From Siderastrea radians (lineage: Eukaryota; Cnidaria; Anthozoa; Scleractinia; Rhizangiidae), in contig OZ024890.1 in assembly GCA_964017195.1 (NCBI GenBank), positions 48,264,093 to 48,328,092 of the forward strand: a stretch of 64,000 nucleotides of DNA, given 5' to 3'. Position numbers and translations under genes: made by a program. The notes beneath the pieces were generated by a model. The model saw nothing but the letters and a program-made list of their open reading frames with translations. It did no database searches and was not told where the DNA came from. Each line of letters starts with the position of its first letter. The stretch's first letter is position 1. Shown here piece by piece: positions 22,999 to 32,620 of the stretch.

Positions 22999-23925
22999 TC
23001 AGTTAGCACACAGAACCTCTGACCTCAAATAAACTTTGAACGCATCGGATTTCCAGCGACCGAGAGCACGTATTTGCGCGTCAGTATAACCTTTGTCAGC
23101 GGCGTGGCAAGCTCCACCGATTCGAAAACTATGGCTTTTGTATCGACTGATGTCCAGCCCGCAGTACGTTAAACACCGCTGGAGCTCACTGTTGAACTGA
23201 TACACAGAAATGGGGGAATAATCAGCATGACAGAAAAGAGGGCCGGGGCGATCACCGCGAACCTTACAATATTGAATAAGAGCTGTAACCGGGCAGTAAG
23301 GCTGAGATTCTTCTGCAGCCAATAAAATGTCAAAAGGGCGGTTGTTGGAGTTGTGTTTGTATACTGAAATGGTAATTTTAGCCATATGCGGGTGGCCCTT
23401 ACGAGACAGAAAGGTCAGGTCGCTAAATTGAACCACCGACGAAGCAAGGCGCGTGCTCTTGATAGCTAGTTCACCGATGCGGAAAAGACCGTAAAAGGCG
23501 ACAAGATACATTGCTGAAAAAAGTGAACGCTGGAATGCCGAAGAGTTAGTAAAGCTGAGAGACTGAATCAGCTTATGCAATACAGGCCTAGTCACCGGGA
23601 GACGAACGTCCGCCGGCCTCTGACGGCTTAAAGCTGTCAACAACTTTTGAATCAAAAAGGATTTGGTTGGATCACGAAACCCTCTGAGTTTATGAACATA
23701 CGAAATGGCCGCAAGGTACGAAGTAATCGTGGAAAAAGCCAATTTCCGAAAGGAAAGATAAGAAATAAAAAGTGGAATACAAGTCGGAATTAACGGTAAG
23801 GGTGGAGTGGTGGAACCGTAAAAGTGGGCATAAAATTGGCGAAAAACTACCCACGCCCTAAGGTATGACCGGCGCGTGCCATCTGTCAAGGCGGTACTTA
23901 ACAGAACCCTTAAATTAGAAACCAA
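22999..23925 (-). CDS. Tyrosine recombinase of the Ngaro element
   Basis: About 308 codons are open. The frame also continues upstream of 23925 inside the RT frame and codon 1 as given is TTG, so the true start is uncertain and translation may be by frameshift or reinitiation. An N-terminal SAM-like helical domain (residues 1-100) precedes the catalytic domain: FRIGEL with the first catalytic Arg at about 149, HSFR at 265-268 giving the His-x-x-Arg box, Trp 291 in GRWKS, and the nucleophile Tyr 299 in VYLR. The enzyme joins the circular element DNA into the genome by site-specific strand exchange, replacing an integrase. All catalytic residues are present and the frame has no break, so it may be active. 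It overlaps the RT frame by 16 bp or more, as is usual in this group. Confidence 0.9.
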   Translation of the reverse strand: MVSNLRVLLSTALTDGTRRSYLRAWVVFRQFYAHFYGSTTPPLPLIPTCIPLFISYLSFRKLAFSTITSYLAAISYVHKLRGFRDPTKSFLIQKLLTALSRQRPADVRLPVTRPVLHKLIQSLSFTNSSAFQRSLFSAMYLVAFYGLFRIGELAIKSTRLASSVVQFSDLTFLSRKGHPHMAKITISVYKHNSNNRPFDILLAAEESQPYCPVTALIQYCKVRGDRPGPLFCHADYSPISVYQFNSELQRCLTYCGLDISRYKSHSFRIGGACHAADKGYTDAQIRALGRWKSDAFKVYLRSEVLCAN

Positions 23926-25490
23926 CTCTTCGGCATTAGGCTCTCGGGTACTTGAGTGGGATATGGATCTGCCTCCGGTGAGATTTCCTTGAACTTCGCA
24001 ACCTGAGAACGTGAAAGATAATCGGCACGCGAATTTTTAAACCCTGGAATGTGACGAGCTTGAAATAAAATATTGTGCTGCAGGCAGCTTAGCACTAAAT
24101 TGCGGAGGAGAACCATGATTCCCTTATGTTTAGACGACTGCTTATTAATAATCTCGACAACGGCCGCATTGTCACTGAAAAAAATAACACATTTATCGGC
24201 CATACATGACCCCCAAACGTGAACCGCAACTACGATAGGAAAAAGCTCTAAAACCGCGATATTAAAACTATGCCAAGAATATGGCCAAGTTCCACTAAAC
24301 CAGTGATTACCAAAGACAGTCCCAAAACCCATTGAGCCAGAGGAGTCGGTGTATAATTGTAATGTATGCGACGTTTCCCAGACGTCATCCAGAAAGAACG
24401 ACCTACCATTAAACTGGCTTAAAAATGTGAACCACAACGCGAGATCTAGTCGAGCCCCCTGAGAAAGTCGTATATGATGATAGGGCTGTCGGACACCTTT
24501 TGTAAGGTCAATCAAACGACGCAAAAAAGCTCGGCCTGGAACAACGACTAAGCATGTAAAATTCAATAAGCCGATTAGAGATTGTAGCTCCCTTAGATGA
24601 ACGGACCGCCTAGCAAGAAAATCCGTCAACAAATTGCGACATTTTTGAAGCTTCTCCTCTGGAAGACGAGCTTCCATGCGAACAGAATCTAATGTAATGC
24701 CTGCAAATTGCAAAACTGTATCGGGACCGGTTGTCTTCTCGGGCGCGAGAGGCACACCGAGGTAGGTACACATTAAAATAAAATTGGCTAAGTCACGCTC
24801 AAATTTGTTCTTGGTTGGTGCGATAAACAGGAAATCGTCTAAAATGTGCAAAACGGAGCTGGCACCTAGGAGGTGAACAGCTAGCCATTCGAGACACGTG
24901 GAGAATGCCTCAAATGTGTTGCAACTTGAACGGAGTCCCATACCTAAGCATCTATCGAAATAATACGACTTGTCCCATTTCATACCCACTAAGGAATAGT
25001 CGGCAGGGTGAATAGGAATTATACGAAAGGCAGATTTGACGTCGGTTTTTGCCATAAAACAACCACGCCCCAACCGCTTGAGGGACTTGGAGGCATCCCC
25101 TACAGAAGCATATTTGACCGTAGAGCAAGAGTCGGGAATAAAATCATTGACAGAGTATCCGGTAGGAAAAGACAAGTGGTGAATCAAACGAAATTCGGTT
25201 GGATCTTTTTTCGGGACAAGCCCTAGCGGTGAAGTGCGAAAGTTTCTAAAGGGTGGGGCTGGAAAAGGGCCAACTATTCTACCTGCCTCGCATTCCTTAC
25301 GCAATTTTTCACTAGTTATGTCCGGCTTGTCTAATGCACTTTTAAGATTAGGGGAGTCATAGGCACGCCGTTCACCAACAAAATGAATGCGAAAGCCGTA
25401 ACGAAAACCGTCAACTAAAAATCGTTTTAAGCTAGGGTCGTACCCCTGAAGAAGAAATTCAAGCCGATCCACCTTTACTGGTGTGACTGG
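23910..25490 (-). CDS. Reverse transcriptase / RNase H of the Ngaro element
   Basis: The open frame reaches 25865, but the part upstream of about 25490 overlaps Gag in another frame and looks like its shadow; the RT protein probably begins near the VDRLEFLL residues, perhaps by frameshift from Gag. Within the 651-codon frame: FRLIHHLS near 225-232, MAKTDVKSAF at 271-280 with the first catalytic Asp, HILDDFLF at 340-347 with the catalytic Asp pair, then RNase H with LYTDSSGSMGFG at 504-515, LELF (catalytic Glu) near 539-542, FFSDNAAVVEI at 562-572 and HIPGFKNSRADYLSR at 605-619. It copies element RNA to DNA and removes the template. No breaks seen. The 3' end overlaps the recombinase frame. 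Confidence 0.88.
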   Translation of the reverse strand, partial: PVTPVKVDRLEFLLQGYDPSLKRFLVDGFRYGFRIHFVGERRAYDSPNLKSALDKPDITSEKLRKECEAGRIVGPFPAPPFRNFRTSPLGLVPKKDPTEFRLIHHLSFPTGYSVNDFIPDSCSTVKYASVGDASKSLKRLGRGCFMAKTDVKSAFRIIPIHPADYSLVGMKWDKSYYFDRCLGMGLRSSCNTFEAFSTCLEWLAVHLLGASSVLHILDDFLFIAPTKNKFERDLANFILMCTYLGVPLAPEKTTGPDTVLQFAGITLDSVRMEARLPEEKLQKCRNLLTDFLARRSVHLRELQSLIGLLNFTCLVVVPGRAFLRRLIDLTKGVRQPYHHIRLSQGARLDLALWFTFLSQFNGRSFFLDDVWETSHTLQLYTDSSGSMGFGTVFGNHWFSGTWPYSWHSFNIAVLELFPIVVAVHVWGSCMADKCVIFFSDNAAVVEIINKQSSKHKGIMVLLRNLVLSCLQHNILFQARHIPGFKNSRADYLSRSQVAKFKEISPEADPYPTQVPESLMPKSWFLI

Positions 25491-26604
25491 CGGGCTGTTG
25501 AGCGCTTGAAATTTGAGATCCGGCGCCTTTGCTCTTACTGCCGAAACCGCCAGGACGGTTTTGTGTTGGATGGATGGAGCACTGACTCCCCGGGTGTTTT
25601 GCCCCACATTTATAGCAAATGTGGTCAAACTGGCATCCCGAGCACTGTTTTCCGGCCTGAAATGCCCAACAAGTCCCTTTAGGGTAAAAGGGCTGCCGAA
25701 AGCGCTGACGAGTTTGATTGTGTACCTTGTTGGTGAACGGCTGGTGCTTACGAACTGTAGACGACGCTCGCAGCCACAGTTCCCAGTGTATTTGATCCCA
25801 GGGGTAGCTTTGTGGGTCCGACTGCCTAATATATCGGAACTGCTCATCGTACCACAGCCAATCACCTAGTTTTTGAGCCATGTCCCGCACCACCTCACAG
25901 TACTTCATTAGCTGCGGAGTTTCATGTTGGAAACGTTCCGTATAAACGGAAACAAATATATTGAAAGCAGACACCCATTGCTGAATACTGTGAATGCGCT
26001 TGGTAGTGTGGCATGGCTCTAGGGTGAGCTGTGGGTTCTTGGATGACCCAGCGGACGGTGTCATAGACAGAGAGTATTTCCCTTCATTCTGAGGGGACGA
26101 GAACAAGAGAGCCCCAAAATCTACATACTCGTTAGCCCAGATTTTCCGTTTCAATTTCGCGGTAACTCGAGATTGTAACGCGACCGCTATGCTAGAGAAA
26201 ACCTGTTGCGGTTTTGGATCAGGATTATCGATTTGCGCAATATCGCCCCCTGTACCTGCAGATGAACCACGGTCCTCTGTAATAACGCGCGTTTCGTTAA
26301 GTACAGCCTCCTCAACCAAACTATGACTATCCGTGCCAACGGAGCTGGGCCTCAAAATCGCCGCGAGATTATCTGAAGATAAGGCGGACTGCAGTGCTTG
26401 AGAAACCACAGCGGATATTGTGGTGGAGATTGCACTGACGTCAATTGACACGAGGCCCTGTGGCGGCGCCAGCTCTGCACGTGTTGGGTGGGAAGTCTCG
26501 ATTTCAGCAGGAGCGATTTCTTGAAGATCTGAGGGCCTAGGTCTTTTTGCTCTCGTAGGCCGAGTTGCTGTGGATTTTCCAGTGGATCGCTTTTTGGGAG
26601 GCAT
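25459..26604 (-). CDS. Gag-like protein of the Ngaro element with CCCH and CCHC zinc motifs
   Basis: A 381-codon frame starts MPPKKRSTGKSTATRP, a basic, low-complexity N-terminus. The middle (about 135-300) is a putative Gag core with a conserved-looking WANEYVDFGALL segment. Two adjacent zinc motifs follow: Cys312, Cys321, Cys324, His328 (C-x8-C-x2-C-x3-H) and Cys330, Cys333, His337, Cys342 (CCHC knuckle). A Ser/Gly-rich tail ends the protein. It should bind and package element RNA. Its 3' part overlaps the RT frame. ATTTTTGTAAGTAATG around the start contains a GTAAGT that could act as a splice donor, so leader splicing is possible. Confidence 0.8.
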   Translation of the reverse strand: MPPKKRSTGKSTATRPTRAKRPRPSDLQEIAPAEIETSHPTRAELAPPQGLVSIDVSAISTTISAVVSQALQSALSSDNLAAILRPSSVGTDSHSLVEEAVLNETRVITEDRGSSAGTGGDIAQIDNPDPKPQQVFSSIAVALQSRVTAKLKRKIWANEYVDFGALLFSSPQNEGKYSLSMTPSAGSSKNPQLTLEPCHTTKRIHSIQQWVSAFNIFVSVYTERFQHETPQLMKYCEVVRDMAQKLGDWLWYDEQFRYIRQSDPQSYPWDQIHWELWLRASSTVRKHQPFTNKVHNQTRQRFRQPFYPKGTCWAFQAGKQCSGCQFDHICYKCGAKHPGSQCSIHPTQNRPGGFGSKSKGAGSQISSAQQPASHTSKGGSA

Positions 26605-27313
26605 TACTTACAAAAATAAATGGAGACATATAAGACAGAAACATACCGGGGCGGCATTAAACTTGAGACTAAATTCTGATAAGGGAAATTATATCCGATG
26701 GACGGATCAAAAATTCCGGCCAATTGTTATCCCGGAAACGGCAGTCTGAAGAGGGGCCGCTGTGAGGAAAACAGAATGCAGGCCCATAGGGCTGCTGCAA
26801 CCTTAACGCACGCAACGAACAATCGTGTATGTTTCAATGAATTAAGCAAAAAGTTGGAGCAGCACTAAATAACGCCAAGTTCCTATAAAAATAAGTGCAA
26901 CATCACAGAGCCGAGTGCATTGGACACACCCGTAACAGCGGGCGATCATTTGGGTTGTACACTCATATGGCAGAGTGAGAGCACAAAAAACAAGCCCAAA
27001 GCCGTTCAAAAAACACGATAACAATATCGTGACCAAAGTTGGTCTAAAAGACCCATTAAGCCTTGATTAAAGATTGGGACATACCCAACCAATCAACAAC
27101 AGACAAGGCTATCCATATCAACAAAATAAACCCGGCTTGGGAAACAAACAAATTAGGAACTGACAGAGTAATGAGAAAAACTGCTCCTCAAAATTGATAC
27201 TCGAATCACGAAGGTATAATATAACCCTCAAACGACGGAAACAGAAAAAAAAAAATAATAATAATAATAATAATAAATAAGAACTTGTAATTGGCCTGTG
27301 AACAAAGAGCGGC
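26605..27313 (-). other. Spacer between the SGNH hydrolase and Gag frames of the Ngaro element
   Basis: No coding frame is seen. It holds an A-rich run followed by (AAT)n at 27245-27280. It may be an intron or an internal leader. Confidence 0.4.
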
Positions 27314-27964
27314 CTATAAATCTAGTGCGAGATCCTTTAAACATCTCAAAACGGCACCCCTCAGACTGCGAAAGAATTTGTACTGTCCTAAATTATTCAG
27401 ATGAACACCATCGCGAGCAAGAAACCGGGTTGTACACTTCCAAAACCCCCGATGACGCCAAAAAACCGCATAAGGAATTGGTTCGAAAACCACCCTTAAA
27501 TACTGAGATAAAATGTTCACTTGTTTGTTAAAGGAGGGAACGCCCTTACGATAAAGTGTCTGGCAAACACAAATATGCCTAACTCCGTAAGACTCAAACA
27601 GCAGTCGAGTAAGGTCTTCTAGTGCAGAGCCAACCTCGACAGCGGAAAGGAAAGTTAAGTCGTTAGTTCCTAACTGTAAGATTACTACATCTGGGGCGAA
27701 CGAAGCTACCACCCCAAGATCGGATTGAATAGTTTGAGAAATCGTTCGGCCCCCAGTCCCGTGCCATCTTATCCAGAGATCATTACTTAGATTAAAATTT
27801 CTCAGAAAACCGACACTGTAGTTGGTAGCTAGAAACTTCTTCAAGCGATGGATAAAAGAATGACCGAGGATGAGAACACGTGTTGGCGCCATTCCAAACA
27901 GAATCGCGTGAAAAAAAAAAAAGCTTCCGAATAGCCAAATGAAACAGAAAAACCTATACAACAA
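27314..27964 (-). CDS. SGNH-hydrolase domain protein of the Ngaro element
   Basis: The frame is 216 codons; Met 25 (27892, MAPTRVLILGHSF) is the better start because the first 24 residues are an odd hydrophobic run. All four SGNH blocks are present: block I LGHSF with Ser36, block II HGTGG at 68-72, block III LGTND at 98-102 with Asn101, and block V DGVHLN at 185-190 with Asp185 and His188. These enzymes are lipases, esterases or acetylhydrolases. Ngaro elements, and CR1-type LINEs, are known to carry such domains, but the substrate and purpose are unknown. It lies alone upstream of Gag, which argues for a separate mRNA or internal initiation. The frame is intact. Confidence 0.88.
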   Translation of the reverse strand: MLYRFFCFIWLFGSFFFFHAILFGMAPTRVLILGHSFIHRLKKFLATNYSVGFLRNFNLSNDLWIRWHGTGGRTISQTIQSDLGVVASFAPDVVILQLGTNDLTFLSAVEVGSALEDLTRLLFESYGVRHICVCQTLYRKGVPSFNKQVNILSQYLRVVFEPIPYAVFWRHRGFWKCTTRFLARDGVHLNNLGQYKFFRSLRGAVLRCLKDLALDL

Positions 27965-28022
27965 AGATTATGAAAACGAGAGAGTAATAAAGTGATAACT
28001 TGCCTGAAAAGGTTGAATCCAA

Positions 28023-28249
28023 GAAAGACTTGTTCTAGATACGGACGCTTTGATGGCAAGGGAAAGAAGGACTAAACTAACGAGGAATCTTGCCTTATAA
28101 CCAAGAGGGAAACGCCCTTGAACCCCATTCGCCAAGCTTTACGCAACCTTTGTACCATGCACGTGCTAGCAACAATGAACCTTATGATTTATCACGCGGG
28201 CATCATGTCGCGACATAAATAACATTATGTGTTACCATAATGTTCGCTT
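28023..28249 (-). repeat. Terminal repeat A1 at the 5' end of the Ngaro element
   Basis: A 227-bp copy of 21912-22138, from GAAAGACTTGTTCTAGATAC to CATAATGTTCGCTT, with no difference seen by eye. It should contain the promoter; TATGATTTATCACGCGGG is the only promoter-like patch I can point to. Confidence 0.9.
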
Positions 28250-28718
28250 ATACGATAAACAACAAGCATTTCTGATTCCAAAGAGCTCTTTCATTACCTA
28301 GATATTCGTATACCCCCGATGATATGGTCTTCTACAAATTGGCAAAATTCAGTGTATCAGCGGAATAGAAAATACTGTACCCTTTATGCGCGTGGATGTC
28401 AAGGAAAGAACGTTTAGATCGACCTAAAGTTTAGTTTGAAAGCAAGTTCAAGAGATGTCTAACACACTGTGAAAAGATTAATTTCAGGCAAGCTTTTGTT
28501 GTCTTGTACGAGCGTTTTGAAAATGTACTAGTTTGCATAATTTACTTCGGGTCCGAAAGCCTGTTTTGCCAAAATAAAAACTCACTGGAACTTTTAAATA
28601 TTATTTTTGAAAATAGTTCACTAAAAGGGTTCTTTTGGGCAAATAAAAAGAAATTCGAATTTTTGGCTCTGTCGCCGGATTCTCGAAAGTTACTGACAAC
28701 GGCTCTCAACCTTCTTTA

Positions 28719-29190
28719 GCAAAACGATTGTACGAGAGTACTGAAGCTTTATAATTGACAAAAAAAACATCTAATATCTATAAATGGAAAGAAAAAGTTC
28801 AAAAGAATACTGGTAGAAGGCGAAAAGTTCAAGTTACGAAAGCTGCTCCAAAGGATTTCATCGTTTTGTTTTCTTCACGGCGGAGAGCTTGCCCTGTTCG
28901 AAAACAGGACCGAGTAAGTGAACTTTTTAAAAGGTCTAAGGTACATGATTTTGAGTAATACGGTCAAAGAAATTACGTTTTGAAATGGAAATTTATTTTC
29001 TGTCATTAGAAAAGTGTCATTTACTTTTGACTTTAAAAAATTATTAGAAAACGCGCTCAGATTTGTGACAGATGTAGTCTTGAATATTTTGCCATGCTAG
29101 CCAATTTCTACTCGCGTGGACCGACCCACGATTTTGGAAGTGTCACGCGAATTGCATTTAAGTATAAACTTACGTATAAACTTACGGGTT
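28719..29190 (+). repeat. Tail of the split GCGGAGCC interspersed repeat
   Basis: GCAAAACGATTG through AAGTTACGAAAGCTGC, CGCGCTCAGATTTGTGACA and AAGTATAAACTTACG matches 44985-45230 and 59650-60120. It ends abruptly near 29190 where the second recombinase retrotransposon starts. Confidence 0.7.
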
Positions 29191-29364
29191 TAAGAGTTGC
29201 TTTTGGCTTCGCCTCGAGCAACTCTTACGCTTCTTTCGTGCTTAGCAACCTCCCACGTGCATCCATAACTCGATTGTTGCACGCTGCACGTTTACCATTT
29301 CTTAATCGTATATCTCGTTTCCTTGCCGCTTTTACGTCCGTTTTATTTTTACCATTTTTGTTCT

Positions 29365-29660
29365 CAAGTTTTTTTTTTCGGGTTAACACTAGGTCCCGCT
29401 TGTTTATTTAAGTTTTTATTTTCGTGGGTTCACATTAAGTCCCGCTTGTTTATTTAAGTCTTTTCCTTTCGCGGGTTCACAGAAGGTCCCACTTGTTTAT
29501 TGGTCAGGAGTTTTTATTTTCGCGGGTTAACAGAAGGCCCCGCTTGTTTATTGGAGTTTTTATTTTCGTGGGTTAACAGGAAGTCCCGCTTGTTTATTGG
29601 AGTTTTTCTTAATTTTCGCAGGTTAACAGAAGGCCCCGCTTGTTTATTGAAGTTATATGC
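29365..29660 (+). repeat. ~55-bp tandem repeat in the leader of the decayed retrotransposon
   Basis: Six copies of a unit like TTTTCGCGGGTTAACAGAAGG followed by CCCCGCTTGTTTATT, at about 29367, 29420, 29465, 29517, 29566 and 29618. Confidence 0.75.
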
Positions 29661-29809
29661 AGTTTTCGGCTAATAATTTATAAGTCACATTTTACCGTAT
29701 ATGAACTACAACTTTACTTCCCATATGGGTCCTTTATCCCGACTGTTCATTTGTTCCCTGGTATACGGTCCAACCTATTTTTTTCTCCCAACTCTAGTTC
29801 GCTCGTCCA

Positions 29810-30590
29810 ATGGCGGTGCCTCGAGGGGTGACTTACACCCTCTCGGATTACCGGGCCCTAGGGCCGCAATTCCCTCGGAGGTACATCCTAGCTTTTAGGC
29901 TTTTTTTTTTACCAACTTTTGGATCCACCTTTTTCCCTCGTGTTCAGTTTCTTTCAGTCTTCAAACATATTCTTCCTGCCCCAGGGAATGGCGGCCTGTA
30001 ATTTCAATTTGCTACAGTTTTCTTTCGTCGTTCTATTTGCTGTTAGGCACACGCGATTATTCTCCAGCCTTTCCCCATTTTCAATCGTTTTTATCTTTTT
30101 TCCATCCAACCCATTTCTCTACTGATCATTTATTTCTGATTGTTAGGTTAATGTTGTGGAAACAATCAAAGCTCGCTTAAAGGCATTGGAGGACCTGAAC
30201 AAGCCCTCCGTTGAAGTGCTATTACGCAAAATCAGTGCCTTGGCTATGAAGAGCGGCTCAGATTTTGACAAATACGAGGCCCTACCGCTGGCCGAGGAGC
30301 TCGTAAGGTGTGCCTCAAATACCCACCACGAAAAATTCACCTATTATTCAGTCGCTCTCCACAAGATTCGCCAGCGTTTACACAAGCCCACAGAGCAGTT
30401 CAAAGCTTATTTTCTGGCCCTTTTCTCCGACCGCGGTTATGGGAAGGTTTGCAGTCCCTGGCTAAGGTTGACAAGAGCTTACGTAGCCTCGTTCTGCAGT
30501 CCGCGGCGTGCCGCGTTTCTGACCTGACCTGTTTCAGATGCGGTCGGGCTGGCCACTACGCAAGCCGCTGTGGGTTTCCGCCTTAAGTTC
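29810..30590 (+). pseudogene. Gag remnant with a CCHC zinc knuckle
   Basis: 29810-29879 reads MAVPRGVTYTLSDYRALGPQ and meets GGAG|GTACAT, a possible donor. TTGTTAG at about 30147 is a possible acceptor, after which VVETIKARLKALEDLNK begins a helical Gag core (to about 30440). A frameshift near 30440 leads into LQSLAKVDKSLRSLVLQSAA and CFRCGRAGHYASRC, a canonical CCHC knuckle, then a stop at 30585. The split suggests a spliced Gag. The frame is broken, so no product is expected. Confidence 0.6.
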
Positions 30591-30839
30591 GGCGGAGTGC
30601 CGCATCTTCCGTATCGGGCCCTAGACCCCAGTTCGGCTAATTATCCCTTCTTTTATGTATTGGGTCTTTTTGCACAATAAAGTTGTTAGATCTACTCATT
30701 TGCGTCTTGTTCTGTTTTTGTTTTCTTTTTATGTAGTTCACCTTCGCATTTACCCTGTTACATTCTTACATTAGTGCGTCCTTTCGTTCGCCCTAAGTCC
30801 CATCTTCTATTACGGTCATCTGTTCAGTTCCCTCAATGG

Positions 30840-32620
30840 GAGGGGAGATAGACTCGGATTTTCACCGTCTGGAAGTCCCTCTCAACAATCTTAAACGAGT
30901 CTCGTGGAACTCTACACCCATTCAGGAAGTTCCAAATTTAGCAGCCTACAATCAACACTTGAACCTGATTTTGTACAGGATGTCATCGTTGGTAGAGCTA
31001 TGGCAGATTCCTCCATGCTTGTTTTCAGGAATCCGCACCATTTTCTGGCAAGGCAGCTTCACAAATTCCTTGAATCCTGGCTATCTATCGCCTCGCAGAC
31101 AGATTGTGACACGACTAAAGAAGTTTTGGGTTGGACTGGAAATGGCATCAATGTCTTCAATTATTTTCAGCATTTTCGTGGGTCCTTCAAAGGAGAAAAT
31201 TTTGACTGTGACTTGCCTCTTTGCAAAATTTTTCAAAATCATGTATCTTGTAAACTGTTTTCCTTCTTCATTTCTCGCAGTATTTTAGACCGTCTGGCTA
31301 CAGGTGCCATCTACCTCTGGGGTAGGGTAGGAGAGGTGTCACCTCCACGTATTCTTATGCCCTTAACAGTCGAGCCTTCTCAGTTCGTCTCCGTAATGAT
31401 GATCGTTTCATTAACTTATGGACGATCGATAAACCCGCGTTATGTCCACAAAGATTCGTATCAGTCTGTAGCAGATGACAAGTCCGGCTACGACCATATC
31501 ACCTCCTCACACTCCTAACAGCAGGACCTTCTTTGCTTTCCAGTAGGGTGGATGGTATTTTGTGAGCAATACGATCCCCTTTAGGCGGAAGCTTTCAACT
31601 TACATTTATCATACCACAGGTTGCTTAGTTTCTCATCATTTTCGTTCCATCGGCATACCATGCTCTCTCTACATTGACGATCGTCATATCGGGCAGCTTA
31701 CTATTCGTCCTAAGCCCAAATTCAATTCGTCTCCAGTCTCTTAACCTAAGGCTGATTTCCTTCTTGCTTAATCTGCCCTTTTCATTGTTTGTTACTTCCT
31801 TTCTGCTTTGGACTGTCCAAGTCTATCCTTGTACCGCTACAAAGGTTCCTTATTTAGGGTTTATTTCTGACTCTTGACTTCAGGCCTTCACTCTAATTCT
31901 CGCCAAAAGAGAACAATTTATTGCTTTTTTGCGTGACATCCTGTCACGAGAAACGGTGGAACTTGTCACGTTACAAAAGCTGGCTGGTAAATGCATTTCA
32001 ATGACCCTGGCTGTTCCCGGCGCCTGCTTGTTTACGAATGAAATCAACATGGCCATTTCTAAAGCCTCACGCTCTTCTAGGCCAAAAGCTTTGTACTGCC
32101 CTCCGAGCTGAGATAGAGCATTGGTAATTCCTGTATTCCTGGGATGGCTTTCTGCCTTGGCGATCCGAACATCATCGCCATGTTCAGCTTTGCCTGATGC
32201 TTCGTCCTTTGCTTGGGGAGGTGTCTTGGGTCCTGGAACCATTTCTGTAGTCGCTTCTGACTATTGGCCTGATTCTCATCTCCACTGTGACATCGCCACA
32301 AAAGAAGCTCTGGCTTTGGCAATCTTTCGCCTCCTTGATTTCTAATTCCTGGGTTGATGTTTTTGTTGATAACATGGCACTTATCTCAGCTTGGGATAGG
32401 CAAGGTTCCAGATCTCTTCCTTTATTTTATGCCCTCAAGCGAATTTTTTCTCAGGTCTTGTCATCCAATGTTTTTATAAGTCTCCATTTTATCCCTTCCT
32501 TGTACAATCCCGCTGATTTTCTATCGCATCCCACATGGATGCCTAGCTTTCGCCGGCGGTTTGGGCCAAAGTTCGACGCATGTTTGGGGGAGAAGCTGGG
32601 CACTCAGTCGACTTGATGGC
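30840..32620 (+). pseudogene. Reverse transcriptase / RNase H remnant
   Basis: Pieces lie in several frames. GAIYLWGRVGEV and MPLTVEPS (31290-31380) lead, after a shift, to RLRNDDRFINLWTIDKP (about 31387-31440), then DDKSGYDHI. SLYIDDRHIGQ (about 31665-31700) is the RT active site with its Asp pair. LVTLQKLAGKCISM (31960-32000) is the RT thumb/connection. RNase H follows as DASSFAWGGVLGPGT (32193-32240), VDVFVDNMALISAWDRQ (32350-32405) and HFIPSLYNPADFLS (32485-32530). At least four frameshifts or stops break it. Confidence 0.75.

Larger units (their letters stand above)
21635..28250 (-). mobile_element. Ngaro-type tyrosine-recombinase retrotransposon, apparently intact
   Basis: Read on the minus strand the order is repeat A (28249-28023), SGNH hydrolase, Gag, RT/RNase H, tyrosine recombinase, repeat B (22353-22144), repeat A (22138-21912), repeat B (21844-21635). 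This A1-ORFs-B1-A2-B2 layout is the split direct repeat pattern of Ngaro elements. The A copies (227 bp) look identical by eye and the B copies (210 bp) differ at about one base, so insertion was recent. The target is the right arm of the palindrome; comparison with the left arm shows insertion near TTTTTATA with no clear target duplication, as expected for recombinase-mediated integration. Confidence 0.9.
17774..28713. mobile_element. ~4.3-kb palindromic element, itself split by the Ngaro retrotransposon
   Basis: The left arm (17774 to about 19850) is repeated inverted as 19915-21634 plus 28251-28713. Shared blocks include GAGCCGTTGTCAGTAACTTT at the tips, the VCKFTMATCSF-encoding stretch, and GGATCGCCGT near the centre. 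Ends read AAGGCTTAAGAGCC and GGCTCTCAACCTT, with CTTTA on both sides (17769-17773, 28714-28718), a likely 5-bp target duplication. It sits inside the interspersed repeat whose halves are 17471-17768 and 28719-29190. No transposase frame is present. An extra ~165 bp at about 20712-20877 exists only in the right arm. Confidence 0.8.

Noticed and set aside
25491..25865. N-terminal 125 codons of the RT frame, and the plus-strand frame 25513-25869
   Set aside because: Both overlap the Gag zinc-motif region and look like shadows of Gag codons with no domain of their own.
32077..32375. Minus-strand frames over 31880-32375
   Set aside because: Antisense to RNase H remnants that are recognisable on the plus strand.
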